Assembly: GCF_002902405.1 (NCBI RefSeq)
Contig: NZ_PPQS01000025.1
Span: 62,001-126,000, forward strand
DNA: 64,000 nucleotides
Origin: Staphylococcus schweitzeri
Lineage (GTDB): Bacteria; Bacillota; Bacilli; Staphylococcales; Staphylococcaceae
Reading direction: 5' to 3'
Every line of letters starts with the position of its first letter. Position 1 is the stretch's first letter. Positions 36,575 through 47,356 of the stretch are shown one piece after another. The position numbers were made by a program, and so were the translations under genes. The notes beneath the pieces were generated by a model. That model was not told the origin of the DNA and did no database searches. It was given only the letters and a program-made list of their open reading frames with translations.

Positions 36575-36622
36575 ACACACATCATTTTGGAAGCAAATAG
36601 CCAAATTGATGTGTGTGTTTTT
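36575..36622 (+). terminator. Terminator of murT-gatD
   Basis: ACACACATCATTTTGG pairs with CCAAATTGATGTGTGTGT, followed by TTTTTCTT. Confidence 0.8.
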
Positions 36623-36723
36623 CTTCTAGTGAATAATTATTATACAATGAGTATCTATCCCATAATTATCAATAGTAATGGTGATTAAACAACTAAAAAA
36701 TAAATAATAAAAGGAACTTGACG

Positions 36724-37137
36724 ATGAACCCTACTAAAGTAATTTTAACAGATGCATCTTTTTTACATAGCAAAGCATCAATAACATTTATTTTAAAAGA
36801 TGTAGTTATCGAAGAGGAAAGTGAAATTTTTTATTTCGACACTAATGCAACTTTCGAAAATCAAGAAATTAAATTTGAATTAGCACTTTTTGATAGTGAT
36901 ATGGACAATTTGAAACATTTAGAATACGACAATCCAGTTACTGAAATATGTTTTATAGAACCTGACTTACATTTTACGATTATTGATTTTAATCAAGAAC
37001 TGCTTTGTATTTATATTGATTTTGATTCTGGTTTAAGGCATTCAAACATGGCAACAGATTCTGGTATTTCATTAAGGATAAATGTTACCAAAACAGACTT
37101 TACTAAATTTATTAATGAATTAGCCTCGTTACATTAA
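36724..37137 (+). CDS. Orphan acidic hypothetical protein
   Basis: A 137-residue soluble protein that I do not recognise. It is rich in aspartate and glutamate and in predicted beta strands (KASITFILKDVVIEEE, EIKFELALFD, DLHFTIIDFNQELLCIYID) and ends in a helix (FTKFINELASL). The pattern resembles WapI-like immunity proteins of contact-dependent systems, but no toxin gene is adjacent and this is only a shape resemblance. AAAGGAAC precedes the ATG at 36724; a TTG at 36718 is an alternative. It lies between the gatD terminator and a convergent FUSC gene. Confidence 0.75.
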   Translation: MNPTKVILTDASFLHSKASITFILKDVVIEEESEIFYFDTNATFENQEIKFELALFDSDMDNLKHLEYDNPVTEICFIEPDLHFTIIDFNQELLCIYIDFDSGLRHSNMATDSGISLRINVTKTDFTKFINELASLH

Positions 37138-37297
37138 ATGTATCGAACTTGTACATGGTTATTATCAAAAAAGAAACATACTAAGATTAGGTATAAGTAT
37201 AGATACGGATTTTTTGAAAGTCACATACAATATACGCTAAAAATACTTATAAAGGCAGAGTATCTTTAATGGTGCCAATAAGCATAAGGCAGTTAAA

Positions 37298-38284
37298 TTA
37301 AGCATATCTGCTGTCTAGCAGTCGATAAATCATTAAAACTTCATACAGTATATGACTTTTAATTTGATTTTCACCACTAATTTCAAGTGCTTTTATTGTC
37401 GAACGTAAAGTTTCTACAGAATCATCTTCTCTTTTAAATGAACCATCATAAAAAATATCTTTGATGCTACTACTAATTTTTAGCAATGCCATTTTTTCGT
37501 CACCTGAAAAGTTAACACGGGTATTTTTAGGCAAGTAAATGATATTTGAAAGATGCGTAATAAACAAACGATTCGTATATGCACGTTTGGTTAATTGATT
37601 GAGCAATTTCCAATCGCATTCTTTTTTCTTATGATAACTTAATTCATCACGTTGATAACTTATTAACGTTTCAACTTGATTGTTTAAATTGAAAATATTT
37701 TTATATGATTTTTCGCTTTTATCAGATTGCAGCCTTGATAAGATAAGTTCTTGGCAGCGATTGTAAAATAATTTATACATCAAAGCATCTGTCTTACTTA
37801 ATTTTTCTTCGACCTGACCATAATACTTAGGTGGAAACACCATGAAGTTGATTAAACCTGAGGTAACGAGACCAATAATCGCTGTCAATGTTCGAGACAA
37901 AAAGTTGAATATATAGGCATCGTGAATACCTGGAATCATAGCCAATGATGTTAGTACAGCGACATTCGTACCAACTTGTAATTTGAGTTTTGTACAAAAT
38001 AAAATCGTAAATGTAGCACTTAATGCATATGTAAAGGGGGATTGATCACCAAAAAGAAATGTGAATAACACTGCAAATCCAGAGCCGATTACAGTTGCAG
38101 GTAGGCGACGATACCCTTTGATCAGTGATGCCTTGGCGGTTGGTTCAATTGTAACAACAGCAGTTAAAATAGCATAGATAGGTGTTAGATCTAAAGCCAT
38201 ACAAAAAACAGCTGTTAAAAAAATGGCGATACCAGTTTTAATAGTTCTGGCACCAATTAAATGTTTGTACCATTGTTCATTCAT
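37298..38284 (-). CDS. FUSC/ArAE-type membrane protein (UPF0421)
   Basis: A 328-residue protein of the aromatic acid exporter-like family. Residues about 12-165 hold five to six hydrophobic helices with the [16 protein letters not shown] motif; residues about 170-328 form a cytosolic helical domain. Substrate unknown. GAGGTT precedes the ATG. A second, related gene lies at about 60.3-61.4 kb. Confidence 0.85.
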   Translation of the reverse strand: MNEQWYKHLIGARTIKTGIAIFLTAVFCMALDLTPIYAILTAVVTIEPTAKASLIKGYRRLPATVIGSGFAVLFTFLFGDQSPFTYALSATFTILFCTKLKLQVGTNVAVLTSLAMIPGIHDAYIFNFLSRTLTAIIGLVTSGLINFMVFPPKYYGQVEEKLSKTDALMYKLFYNRCQELILSRLQSDKSEKSYKNIFNLNNQVETLISYQRDELSYHKKKECDWKLLNQLTKRAYTNRLFITHLSNIIYLPKNTRVNFSGDEKMALLKISSSIKDIFYDGSFKREDDSVETLRSTIKALEISGENQIKSHILYEVLMIYRLLDSRYA

Positions 38285-38449
38285 TTTTTAACCTCTAATC
38301 ATCGTAAAATCTAAACGAGCGCATTATAATATAGAGTACCGTACATTGGAAAAGATAATGGATATAAAATATTTGAAATAATCAAGCTTAATTCATTATA
38401 TTGAATTTCAGATACATTAATGAAAGTCTTAGACTCTACAATGTTACAT

Positions 38450-38720
38450 TAGCAGTAGTTGACTGAATGAGAACATGCGCTTGTAATAAGATTTTTCAAT
38501 TTTAGTCAACCATGCATGGGGCGGGCCCCAATATAGAGAATTTCAAAAAGAAATTCTACAGACAACGATAAAGAAATACTTTTTCTTTAGAAATTAGTAT
38601 TTCTTATGCATGAGTTTTACTCATATATTCTTATTTTTAAGTACACATTAGCTGTGGTTATTGATAAAGAACCACTACATAATAAATCATTAGTAGTTCT
38701 TTATCACTTCTGTCTCACTA
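38450..38720. repeat. Dispersed repeat with STAR-like core, copy 1
   Basis: The segment shares most of its sequence with 49678-49833: GCAGTAGTTGACTGA, ATGCGCTTGTAA, TTTCAATT-TAGTCA, GAGAATTTCAA-AAGAAATTCTACAG and ATCATTAGTAGTTCTTTATCA. The core 38522-38535 on the minus strand (TATATTGGGGCCCG) fits the S. aureus STAR consensus TNTGTTGNGGCCCN with one mismatch. This copy carries about 100 extra bases with two hairpins before its end. It separates FUSC from map. Confidence 0.7.
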
Positions 38721-38739
38721 TTTTTCCAAAATACAATAA

Positions 38740-39570
<831 letters not shown>

Positions 39571-39608
39571 AAAAATCAAATACTAAGACTAAAGTATGAA
39601 CATCATTT

Positions 39609-39642
39609 AGTTCCGGAGCCTATTCATATTGGTTTCGGAACT
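39609..39642 (+). terminator. Terminator of map
   Basis: AGTTCCGGAGCC pairs with GGTTTCGGAACT, followed by GTTTTATA. Confidence 0.8.
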
Positions 39643-39790
39643 GTTTTATAATAATGGAGAACACAATTAATGCGTCATTAATAAAAGATATTTTGCAATA
39701 AACTAGTTTAATTAGCATAAATATTAGCAGCACCGAAGAAGAAACATAGCGCATTAGATATTTAAATACTTATTATAAAAGGTGATAATG

Positions 39791-40177
39791 ATGAACTATG
39801 TTGACCGTTATATAGAACAATTTTTAAGAGAAGTCGTTAGAAATAATATTAAGCATTATCTTTTAATGCTTGACGAGAAAATAAAAAATTTAGATGATTA
39901 TATGCATTATTTAAAAGCTAAAAAAGAACAGCTCAGCAAGATGATTGACAGTCTAATGCTAACATTAGAAAATAAATATGTTGATATCACAGAAACATTT
40001 CACATTCAATGTGCTAGAGAAATTAATAATCAAGAAATTGAAAATATTAAAGCTGAGTTAAATAAAGTCGAAGCATATTATGCACAAATTGAAATGCAGA
40101 TTCAACAAGCTTCAACTGAAAAATTAACAACTGAAAAAACATCGTATCTAATCAATTATATGAACGCTGTGGCATAG
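39791..40177 (+). CDS. vraU: VraU, first gene of the cell-wall stress operon
   Basis: A 128-residue soluble, mostly helical protein of unknown function, first in the vraUTSR operon of S. aureus. Residues about 25-70 and 80-115 look like coiled-coil helices. There are no membrane segments. The start could be either of the adjacent ATGs at 39788 and 39791; I chose the second, seven bases from AAAAGGTG. vraT starts 14 bases after the stop. Confidence 0.85.
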   Translation: MNYVDRYIEQFLREVVRNNIKHYLLMLDEKIKNLDDYMHYLKAKKEQLSKMIDSLMLTLENKYVDITETFHIQCAREINNQEIENIKAELNKVEAYYAQIEMQIQQASTEKLTTEKTSYLINYMNAVA

Positions 40178-40191
40178 AAAGGCGGCGAAAC

Positions 40192-40893
40192 ATGACACAC
40201 AAATATATATCAACACAAATGTTGATCATTTTTACTGCATTAATGATTATTGCCAATTTTTATTACATATTTTTTGAAAAAATTGGGTTTTTACTGGTTC
40301 TACTATTGGGATGTGTATTAGTGTATGTAGGCTATCTTTATTTTCATAAAATAAGAGGACTTTTGGCATTTTGGATAGGGGCATTATTAATTGCTTTCAC
40401 GCTACTATCTAATAAATATACGATTATTATCTTGTTCGTATTTTTATTATTGCTCATAGTTCGTTATTTGATACACAAATTCAAACCTAAAAAAGTGATT
40501 GCAACTGATGAGGTCGTAACCTCACCTTCGTTTATTAAACAAAAATGGTTTGGGGAACAACGTACGCCGGTATATGTTTATAAATGGGAAGATGTGCAAA
40601 TACAACATGGTATTGGTGATTTGCATATTGATTTAACGAAAGCAGCAAATATTAAAGAAAATAATACTATTGTTGTTAGACATATTTTGGGTAAAGTACA
40701 AGTTATCTTACCAATTAATTATAATATTAATTTACATGTCGCGGCTTTTTATGGCAGTACTTATGTAAATGAAAAGTCATATAAAGTTGAAAACGATAAT
40801 ATTCATATCGAAGAAATGGTTAAACCAGATAATTATACCGTTAATATCTACGTATCAACGTTTATTGGAGACGTAGAGGTGATTTATCGATGA
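40192..40893 (+). CDS. vraT: VraT (LiaF-like) membrane regulator of VraS
   Basis: A 233-residue protein with four hydrophobic helices in residues 8-100 and a cytosolic C-terminal LiaF-type beta domain (about 130-233). VraT is required for VraS signalling and beta-lactam resistance in S. aureus. Its stop overlaps the vraS ATG as ATGA. Confidence 0.94.
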
Positions 40894-41933
40894 ACCATTA
40901 TATTAGAACAATTGGTTCGATGCTAATCTTAGTGTACAGCATGTTGGCAGCATTTCTTTTTATAGATAAAGTTTTCGTCAATATCATTTATTTTCAAGGC
41001 ATGTTTTATACACAAATATTTGGGATTCCAGTCTTTTTATTTTTAAATCTCATTATAATTTTGCTGTGCATCATCGTTGGATCAGTGCTCGCATACAAAA
41101 TCAATCAACAAAATGATTGGATTAAGACGCAAATTGAGCGTTCGATGGAAGGTGAGACAGTAGGTATTAATGATCAAAATATAGAAATTTATAGTGAGAC
41201 ATTAGATTTATATCATACGTTAGTACCTTTAAATCAAGAATTGCATAAGTTGCGACTTAAAACTCAAAACTTAACCAATGAAAATTATAATATTAATGAT
41301 GTGAAAGTTAAAAAGATTATTGAAGATGAACGTCAACGACTAGCACGAGAACTTCACGATTCTGTTAGTCAGCAACTTTTTGCGGCAAGTATGATGCTAT
41401 CTGCTATCAAAGAAACGAAGTTAGAACCACCATTAGATCAACAAATACCTATTTTAGAGAAAATGGTTCAAGATTCGCAATTAGAAATGCGAGCGCTGTT
41501 GTTACATTTAAGACCACTCGGTTTGAAAGATAAGTCATTAGGTGAAGGTATTAAAGATTTAGTTATTGATTTACAAAAGAAAGTACCAATGAAAGTTGTG
41601 CATGAAATACAAGATTTTAAAGTGCCAAAAGGTATTGAGGATCATTTGTTTAGAATTACGCAAGAAGCAATATCTAATACTTTGAGACATTCAAATGGCA
41701 CGAAAGTAACTGTAGAATTATTTAATAAAGATGATTATTTATTGTTAAGGATTCAAGATAATGGTAAAGGTTTTAATGTAGATGAAAAATTAGAACAAAG
41801 CTATGGACTTAAAAATATGCGTGAAAGAGCTTTGGAAATTGGTGCAACGTTCCATATTGTATCACTACCAGATTCAGGTACACGTATTGAGGTGAAAGCA
41901 CCTCTAAATAAGGAGGATTCGTATGACGATTAA
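40890..41933 (+). CDS. vraS: VraS sensor histidine kinase
   Basis: Senses cell-wall damage by antibiotics and phosphorylates VraR. The 347-residue LiaS/NarX-type kinase has two membrane helices (about 12-30 and 45-68) separated by a very short external loop, and a HisKA_3 domain with phospho-acceptor His156 ([11 protein letters not shown]). A HATPase domain ([11 protein letters not shown]-box, DNGKGF G1-box, [11 protein letters not shown]2-box) follows. The end overlaps vraR by 11 bases. Confidence 0.97.
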
Positions 41934-42552
41934 AGTATTGTTTGTGGATGATCATGAAATGGTACGTATAGGAATTTCAAGTTATCTATCAACGCAAAGT
42001 GATATTGAAGTAGTAGGAGAAGGTGCTTCAGGTAAAGAAGCAATTGCTAAAGCCCATGAGTTAAAACCGGATTTGATTTTAATGGATTTACTTATGGATG
42101 ATATGGATGGTGTAGAAGCGACTACTCAAATTAAAAAAGATTTACCACAAATTAAAGTATTAATGTTAACAAGTTTTATTGAAGATAAAGAGGTGTATCG
42201 CGCCCTAGATGCAGGTGTTGATAGCTATATTTTAAAAACAACGAGTGCAAAAGATATTGCTGATGCAGTTCGTAAAACATCTAAAGGTGAATCTGTATTT
42301 GAACCAGAAGTATTAGTAAAAATGCGTAACCGTATGAAAAAGCGTGCCGAGTTATATGAAATGTTAACAGAACGTGAAATGGAAATATTATTATTAATTG
42401 CCAAAGGTTATTCTAATCAAGAAATTGCTAGTGCATCACACATTACAATTAAAACGGTTAAGACACATGTAAGTAACATTTTAAGTAAGTTAGAAGTACA
42501 AGATAGAACACAAGCCGTTATTTATGCATTCCAACATAATTTAATTCAATAG
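41923..42552 (+). CDS. vraR: VraR response regulator
   Basis: A NarL/LuxR-type response regulator that activates cell-wall synthesis genes such as pbpB, sgtB and murZ. The 209-residue protein has a receiver domain with phosphorylated Asp55 ([13 protein letters not shown]) and Lys near 104. A LuxR helix-turn-helix ([22 protein letters not shown] near 145-165) follows. AAGGAGG precedes the ATG inside vraS. The sgtB gene of its regulon is 7.6 kb downstream. Confidence 0.97.
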
Positions 42553-42610
42553 CTCGTATTAAATTAAGATATGTGATTATTGCTAATTGCTTCGACGGTA
42601 CATAAAATTA

Positions 42611-42653
42611 AAAACAGAGGTTTTCGTTATTTATCGCGAAAACCTCTGTTTTT
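42611..42653 (+). terminator. Terminator of vraUTSR
   Basis: AAAACAGAGGTTTTCG pairs with CGAAAACCTCTGTTTT, followed by TCTTT. Being nearly symmetric, it may also serve the convergent BrkB gene. Confidence 0.85.
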
Positions 42654-42663
42654 CTTTAGTTGC

Positions 42664-43881
42664 TTAATCTTTTTTTAATTTATCTACAATTTTATCTTTT
42701 AAATTTTTATTATCTTCTGGATAGCTATCTTCAGGATGTTTATCAACATGATATGTTTTTTGATTTGGAGTGTTAGTCTTTTCATCATATTCATATCTTG
42801 TATTTTCATTATAGTGGTTTTTATTATTATCATCATGCTCCAAAGCAGCTTCTTCAGGTGTCTTACTTTTAATAACATTACGCTGATGAATTATCGCATT
42901 GATTTCAGCCCCTACGATAATAATAAAGCTAGTAATATATAACCATACTAATAAAATGATGATACCAGCAATACTACCATACGTTTTAGAATAGTTACCA
43001 AAATTTGAAATATACCAACCAAAACCAAATGAACCAACTAACCAAATAATGGATGTAAATACTGCACCTGGTAATACTGATTTAAGTTTCGTTTTAACGT
43101 TAGGTGCAACCGAGTACAACACGATAAATACGATGAATATAATAATGATTGGTAACACAACTCTGATAAGATTAAAAATCCATTTCACTTGTTCATCAAA
43201 TCCAAGTGGACCGAATAGGAAATGACTAATCAGAGAACCAAGCGTTGGTAATGCTAGAGCAACTACAAACACAACGCCCATAACTACAGTGAAGACAACA
43301 CTTAGTAGTTTTAATATAATTCCATTACGGCTATCTTCTACATCGTAAGCAACATTGAAGGAATTCATAATTGCAGTCATTCCATTTGAAGCTGACCAAA
43401 TTGCTAAAATCAAACCGATAGATAATAAGCCACCACTGGAGTTTTGAGTTATGTCACCAATTACACTCTTAATTAGAGTAGATGTTTCAGCGGGTGCATT
43501 ACTTAACATATTAGTAATTTGACTCTGCTTAATATTGAAAAATGGTAATAATGTTAATAGGAAAAGCAACATGGGGAACATAGCAAGTACGAAATGGTAA
43601 GTCATTTGCGCTGCTAGTCCTGATGCATCATCTTTTCCTATGCGATAGATGAGATATGATAAGAAATTAGAGTCTTTCTTATATTTTGCAGGTTTATTTA
43701 ATCTTGATAAGAAGAAAACCTGATTATCTTTTTTAGGTTTCTTAGATTGGAATTGTTGAGGTTCAATATATGTACGATCAACATCAATTTTGGGATTACT
43801 TTTATTTTTCTTTTTTGACTCCTCTTGAGCTTCCTTAACAGAATTAAGGTATTTTGAAGAAGAGTGATCCTTTTTCGACAT
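42664..43881 (-). CDS. YihY/BrkB family membrane protein
   Basis: A 405-residue protein with a long charged N-terminal cytosolic segment (about 1-70), six predicted helices (about 95-330) and a very charged C-terminal tail (about 345-405). The family was once called ribonuclease BN; transport of an envelope precursor or ion is now more favoured. Family motif ASGLAAQMTYHFVLAMFP near 93-110. I chose the ATG at 43881, five bases after AAGGAG. Confidence 0.9.
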   Translation of the reverse strand: MSKKDHSSSKYLNSVKEAQEESKKKNKSNPKIDVDRTYIEPQQFQSKKPKKDNQVFFLSRLNKPAKYKKDSNFLSYLIYRIGKDDASGLAAQMTYHFVLAMFPMLLFLLTLLPFFNIKQSQITNMLSNAPAETSTLIKSVIGDITQNSSGGLLSIGLILAIWSASNGMTAIMNSFNVAYDVEDSRNGIILKLLSVVFTVVMGVVFVVALALPTLGSLISHFLFGPLGFDEQVKWIFNLIRVVLPIIIIFIVFIVLYSVAPNVKTKLKSVLPGAVFTSIIWLVGSFGFGWYISNFGNYSKTYGSIAGIIILLVWLYITSFIIIVGAEINAIIHQRNVIKSKTPEEAALEHDDNNKNHYNENTRYEYDEKTNTPNQKTYHVDKHPEDSYPEDNKNLKDKIVDKLKKD

Positions 43882-44159
43882 GTGCACTCCTTAACCTTTC
43901 TCTATGTATTGTTGTAAAAGTAGCTATTAGTATTTATCCAAATATAAAAAAAATAAACAATAATTTGGTTCGAAAATGATAATAATATAAAAATTAATTG
44001 CTCTAAATTTTTCAGAACCTTTTTGACTGTAAAATAAAACAAAGGCAATACCCATGCAATGTAATAAAGCCAATCAATATATCACTTTATTAAGTGAAGC
44101 ATTTGAAAGGGATATAATACATTGTATAATATTACCTTTAATTAATTATTAAACTGACA

Positions 44160-44435
44160 TTAACGTTGATTCTTTCTATTAACAAATGTTTCTTTTGCAT
44201 CTTTCAAAGAGCGTTCTAATTCAGGGTTATTACGACGAATTTCTTCCACAACATCTTTCCAGTATAAAACTTCGTCTTTAATTTTGCTGACTTTAGAAGG
44301 CTTGCGAGTGCGGTTACCATTTTTAGCGTCTTTAACTGATTGAACTAAAGCTTGGCGTGTAGATTTATCAGCTAAAGTAATCGCACCACCAATAACGGCA
44401 CCAATTAAAATACCAGGAACAAATTTATTTTCCAT
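44160..44435 (-). CDS. YtxH-domain small membrane-anchored protein
   Basis: A 91-residue protein with one N-terminal glycine-rich hydrophobic helix (PGILIGAVIGGAI, about 7-20) followed by a basic, helical, soluble part, as in YtxH/general-stress small proteins. The function is unknown. Its ribosome site GAGGGG overlaps the ptpA stop, and only six bases separate the two, so it is co-transcribed with ptpA. Confidence 0.85.
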   Translation of the reverse strand: MENKFVPGILIGAVIGGAITLADKSTRQALVQSVKDAKNGNRTRKPSKVSKIKDEVLYWKDVVEEIRRNNPELERSLKDAKETFVNRKNQR

Positions 44436-44441
44436 TAAAAA

Positions 44442-44906
44442 CTACCCCTCTTTCAAATTTGCATCTTTTACGATGTAATCTATTAAATTATCACAAGATG
44501 ATAATACCATGTCGTATACACCTTCAAAATTATTGGTGTAGTATGGATCTGGCACATCACTCTCTTCCATATTACTAAATTCTAACAGTTTGAACAATTG
44601 TCCCTTAAGATTAGGATTAATAGATTTAATGTTATCAACATTGCTTTGATCCATTGCAATAATGTAATCAAAATCATCGGTTGGTTCAAATAATTCACTA
44701 ATCATGCCATCAAATGGAATATTGTGTTTGTTAAGAATCTTTTTTGTACCTTCATGAGGTGGTTCACCTAAGTTCCAATGTCCAGTACCTCTAGAGTATA
44801 CTTTAATTTCATTAATATTTCTGTCTTTAAGTCTTTGTCGCATGATTGCTTCTGCCATTGGAGAACGACATATGTTGCCAAGACAGACAAATGCTACATC
44901 CACCAT
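44442..44906 (-). CDS. ptpA: Low-molecular-weight protein tyrosine phosphatase PtpA
   Basis: Dephosphorylates tyrosines; the S. aureus PtpA is secreted during growth in macrophages and promotes intracellular survival. The 154-residue protein has the P-loop CLGNICRS with nucleophile Cys8 and the general-acid DPYY loop (VPDPYY near 120). GAGGAATT precedes the ATG. Confidence 0.95.
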   Translation of the reverse strand: MVDVAFVCLGNICRSPMAEAIMRQRLKDRNINEIKVYSRGTGHWNLGEPPHEGTKKILNKHNIPFDGMISELFEPTDDFDYIIAMDQSNVDNIKSINPNLKGQLFKLLEFSNMEESDVPDPYYTNNFEGVYDMVLSSCDNLIDYIVKDANLKEG

Positions 44907-45052
44907 TTTAATTCCTCCAAACTATGTAGTTATATCCCCATTTTAAAGCGACTTTAAACAATAAGGAAGCAGATTATATAAATTTCTATTAAAGTTTATT
45001 AAATTGTGATACTTTGATAACATAACTATAATTAGAGGTGAGCAATAAGGCT

Positions 45053-45253
45053 ATGACAAATGAAGAGAAAGTATTAGCTATTAGAGAGAAGTTAAATATT
45101 GTTAATCAAGGACTGTTAGATCCTGAAAAATATAAAAACGCAAATGAAGAAGATTTAAAAGATATATATGATTTTGTTCAATCAAGAGAAAGATTGTCGC
45201 CGAGTGAAGTGACAGCTATCGCTGATGCTTTAGGGCAATTGCGACATGACTAG
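45053..45253 (+). CDS. DUF1128 (UPF0435) small protein
   Basis: A 66-residue acidic helical protein of unknown function; the ending [16 protein letters not shown] is the family's most conserved part. In the S. aureus version I remember the start is two codons earlier, as ATGGCTATG. Here the corresponding bases read AAGGCTATG, one T short. The ATG at 45053 is 12 bases after GAGGTG; a GTG at 45038 is the alternative start. ampS follows at once. Confidence 0.85.
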   Translation: MTNEEKVLAIREKLNIVNQGLLDPEKYKNANEEDLKDIYDFVQSRERLSPSEVTAIADALGQLRHD

Positions 45254-45264
45254 GAGTGAGTAAA

Positions 45265-46512
45265 TTGAAAGATTACAAACAAAAGTTACAACAATATGCT
45301 GAACTATTAGTAAAGGTAGGTATGAATGTTCAACCGAAACAACCTGTTTTCATAAGAGCTTCAGTTGAAACATTAGAATTAACACATTTAATTGTCGAAG
45401 AAGCATATAAATGTGGTGCGTCAGATGTACGTGTTGTATATAGCGATCCAACCTTAAAGCGCTTGAAATTTGAAAATGAATCTGTGGAATACTTTGCTAA
45501 TCAAGAGATAAAATCATATGATGTTGAAGAAAGAATGGATTACGTTAAACGTGGTGCTGCGAATTTAGCATTAATTAGTGAAGACCCTGATTTAATGAAT
45601 GGTATTGACAGTAGAAAATTGCAAGCATTCCAACAGCAAAATTCACGTGCATTTAAAGGATATATGGAGCGCGTTCAAAAAAATCAATTCCCATGGGTAG
45701 TTGCTGCATTCCCATCAAGAGCTTGGGCTAAGCGTGTTTATCCTAAGTTAGCTGTTGAAGAAGCATATGCTAAGTTCATAGATGAAGTATTTGAAATTGT
45801 ACGCATCGATGGCAATGATCCAGTTGAAAATTGGCGCCAACATATTGCGAATTTAAGTATATATTCTAAAAAATTACAACAAAAAAATTATCAAGCGCTA
45901 CGTTATGTATCTGCAGGTACAGATTTAACAGTAGGTCTTGTTAAAAATCATATTTGGGAAGATGCAACAAGTTATGTAAATGGCAATGAACAAGCATTTA
46001 TTGCTAATATTCCTACAGAAGAAGTATTTACAGCACCAGATAGAAATAGAGTAGATGGCTACGTTACAAATAAATTGCCACTAAGTTATAACGGTACCAT
46101 TATAGATGGTTTTAAATTGAACTTTAAGGATGGAGTAATTACTGACTTCTCAGCTGAACAAGGTGAGGCGGTACTTAAAGATTTAATTAATACTGACGAA
46201 GGTTCAAGAAGATTAGGCGAGGTAGCATTAGTACCTGATGATTCACCAATTTCAAACCGCAATACAATTTTCTATAATACATTGTTTGATGAAAATGCAT
46301 CTTGTCACTTAGCGATTGGTTCAGCGTATGCCTTTAATGTTAAAGGTGGTACAGAAATGTCAGTAGCAGAAAAGATAGCATGTGGATTGAATGATTCAAA
46401 TGTACATGTTGACTTCATGATTGGCAGCAGTGATTTAACTATTTATGGTATTTTGGAAAATGGTACGGAAGAACTTGTTTTTGAAAATGGAAATTGGGCG
46501 TCAACTTTCTAA
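45265..46512 (+). CDS. ampS: M29 family aminopeptidase (AmpS/PepS)
   Basis: A 415-residue metallo-aminopeptidase of the thermophilic type (M29), which trims N-terminal residues from peptides. The family metal ligands are in [15 protein letters not shown] (Glu), [11 protein letters not shown] (Glu), [11 protein letters not shown] (His) and NVHVDFMIG (His, Asp). I chose TTG at 45265, eight bases after GGAGTG; an upstream GTG lies inside that ribosome site. It directly follows the DUF1128 gene. Confidence 0.92.
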   Translation: MKDYKQKLQQYAELLVKVGMNVQPKQPVFIRASVETLELTHLIVEEAYKCGASDVRVVYSDPTLKRLKFENESVEYFANQEIKSYDVEERMDYVKRGAANLALISEDPDLMNGIDSRKLQAFQQQNSRAFKGYMERVQKNQFPWVVAAFPSRAWAKRVYPKLAVEEAYAKFIDEVFEIVRIDGNDPVENWRQHIANLSIYSKKLQQKNYQALRYVSAGTDLTVGLVKNHIWEDATSYVNGNEQAFIANIPTEEVFTAPDRNRVDGYVTNKLPLSYNGTIIDGFKLNFKDGVITDFSAEQGEAVLKDLINTDEGSRRLGEVALVPDDSPISNRNTIFYNTLFDENASCHLAIGSAYAFNVKGGTEMSVAEKIACGLNDSNVHVDFMIGSSDLTIYGILENGTEELVFENGNWASTF

Positions 46513-46600
46513 ATAAATGTTAATTCAAAGTTTAGTAATGATAAAATAAGCAACCATTTAAATGTGTAATACGTAATCACAGTAAAGATTGGGAGATAAA

Positions 46601-47134
46601 ATGATGACAAATCAGGACAGACCGATGAAATCTATGTCTGAATCAAAATGTTATAAAAATAGACAAGTTTTTCCTCAAGATACAAACCATCATCATACAA
46701 TGTTTGGTGGAACTTTAATGGCTAATATTGATGAAATTGCTGCGATTACGGCTATGAAACATGCAGGTGCTCAAGTTGTAACTGCATCAACAGATTCTGT
46801 AGATTTCTTAAAACCGATTAAAACAGGAGATATATTACAGTATGTAGCAATGGTTTCATATGCTGGAACAAGTTCAATGGAAGTTGTTGTTCAAATCAGA
46901 ATAGATGATGTATTTAACAACAAACATGACTTAGCAGCATTAAGTTTCTTAACTTTCGTTGCGTTGGATGACGATGGCAAACCACAACATGTGCCTGGTG
47001 TTTATCCAGAAGATGATGTTGAAAAATGGTTTTACGATACAGCACCACAACGTGTTGAAAGAAGAAAAGCACGTCGCATTGAAAGTAAACAAACGATTGA
47101 ATATTTAGCTAAAGTACAACATATTAAAGATTAA
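46601..47134 (+). CDS. Acyl-CoA thioesterase (hotdog fold)
   Basis: Hydrolyses acyl-CoA to fatty acid and CoA. The 177-residue protein is a single hotdog domain of the YkhA/acyl-CoA hydrolase type: DTNHHHTMFGGTLMANIDEIAAI near 25-47, then TASTDSVDFLKPIKTGD, with a basic C-terminal extension. Two adjacent ATGs (46601, 46604) follow GGGAG; either may be the start. Confidence 0.9.
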   Translation: MMTNQDRPMKSMSESKCYKNRQVFPQDTNHHHTMFGGTLMANIDEIAAITAMKHAGAQVVTASTDSVDFLKPIKTGDILQYVAMVSYAGTSSMEVVVQIRIDDVFNNKHDLAALSFLTFVALDDDGKPQHVPGVYPEDDVEKWFYDTAPQRVERRKARRIESKQTIEYLAKVQHIKD

Positions 47135-47140
47135 TAAATA

Positions 47141-47240
47141 AAGACAGATTGTGAAGGATAATAATGCCTACCCTAAAAGTTGGACTAAAAAATCTAACTT
47201 TTTAGGATACAGTACATAGAATCCTACAATCTGTCTTTTT
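47141..47240 (+). terminator. Large two-tier hairpin after the thioesterase
   Basis: AAGACAGATTGT (47141) pairs with ACAATCTGTCTTTTT (to 47240) around a loop that contains its own inverted repeat (CCTAAAAGTT...AACTTTTTAGG, about 47172-47206). The outer stem ends in T5, so it behaves as a terminator, possibly with an extra structured element. Confidence 0.65.
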
Positions 47241-47356
47241 AATTTTGGTCAACAATCAATTTTGAAAGAGGACCGGACCATTTAAAGCAGTATTTGTATC
47301 GAAAGGATAAAGTCATATCAATGTAGATTAATTCTGAATATAAATTTTAATAGTAT

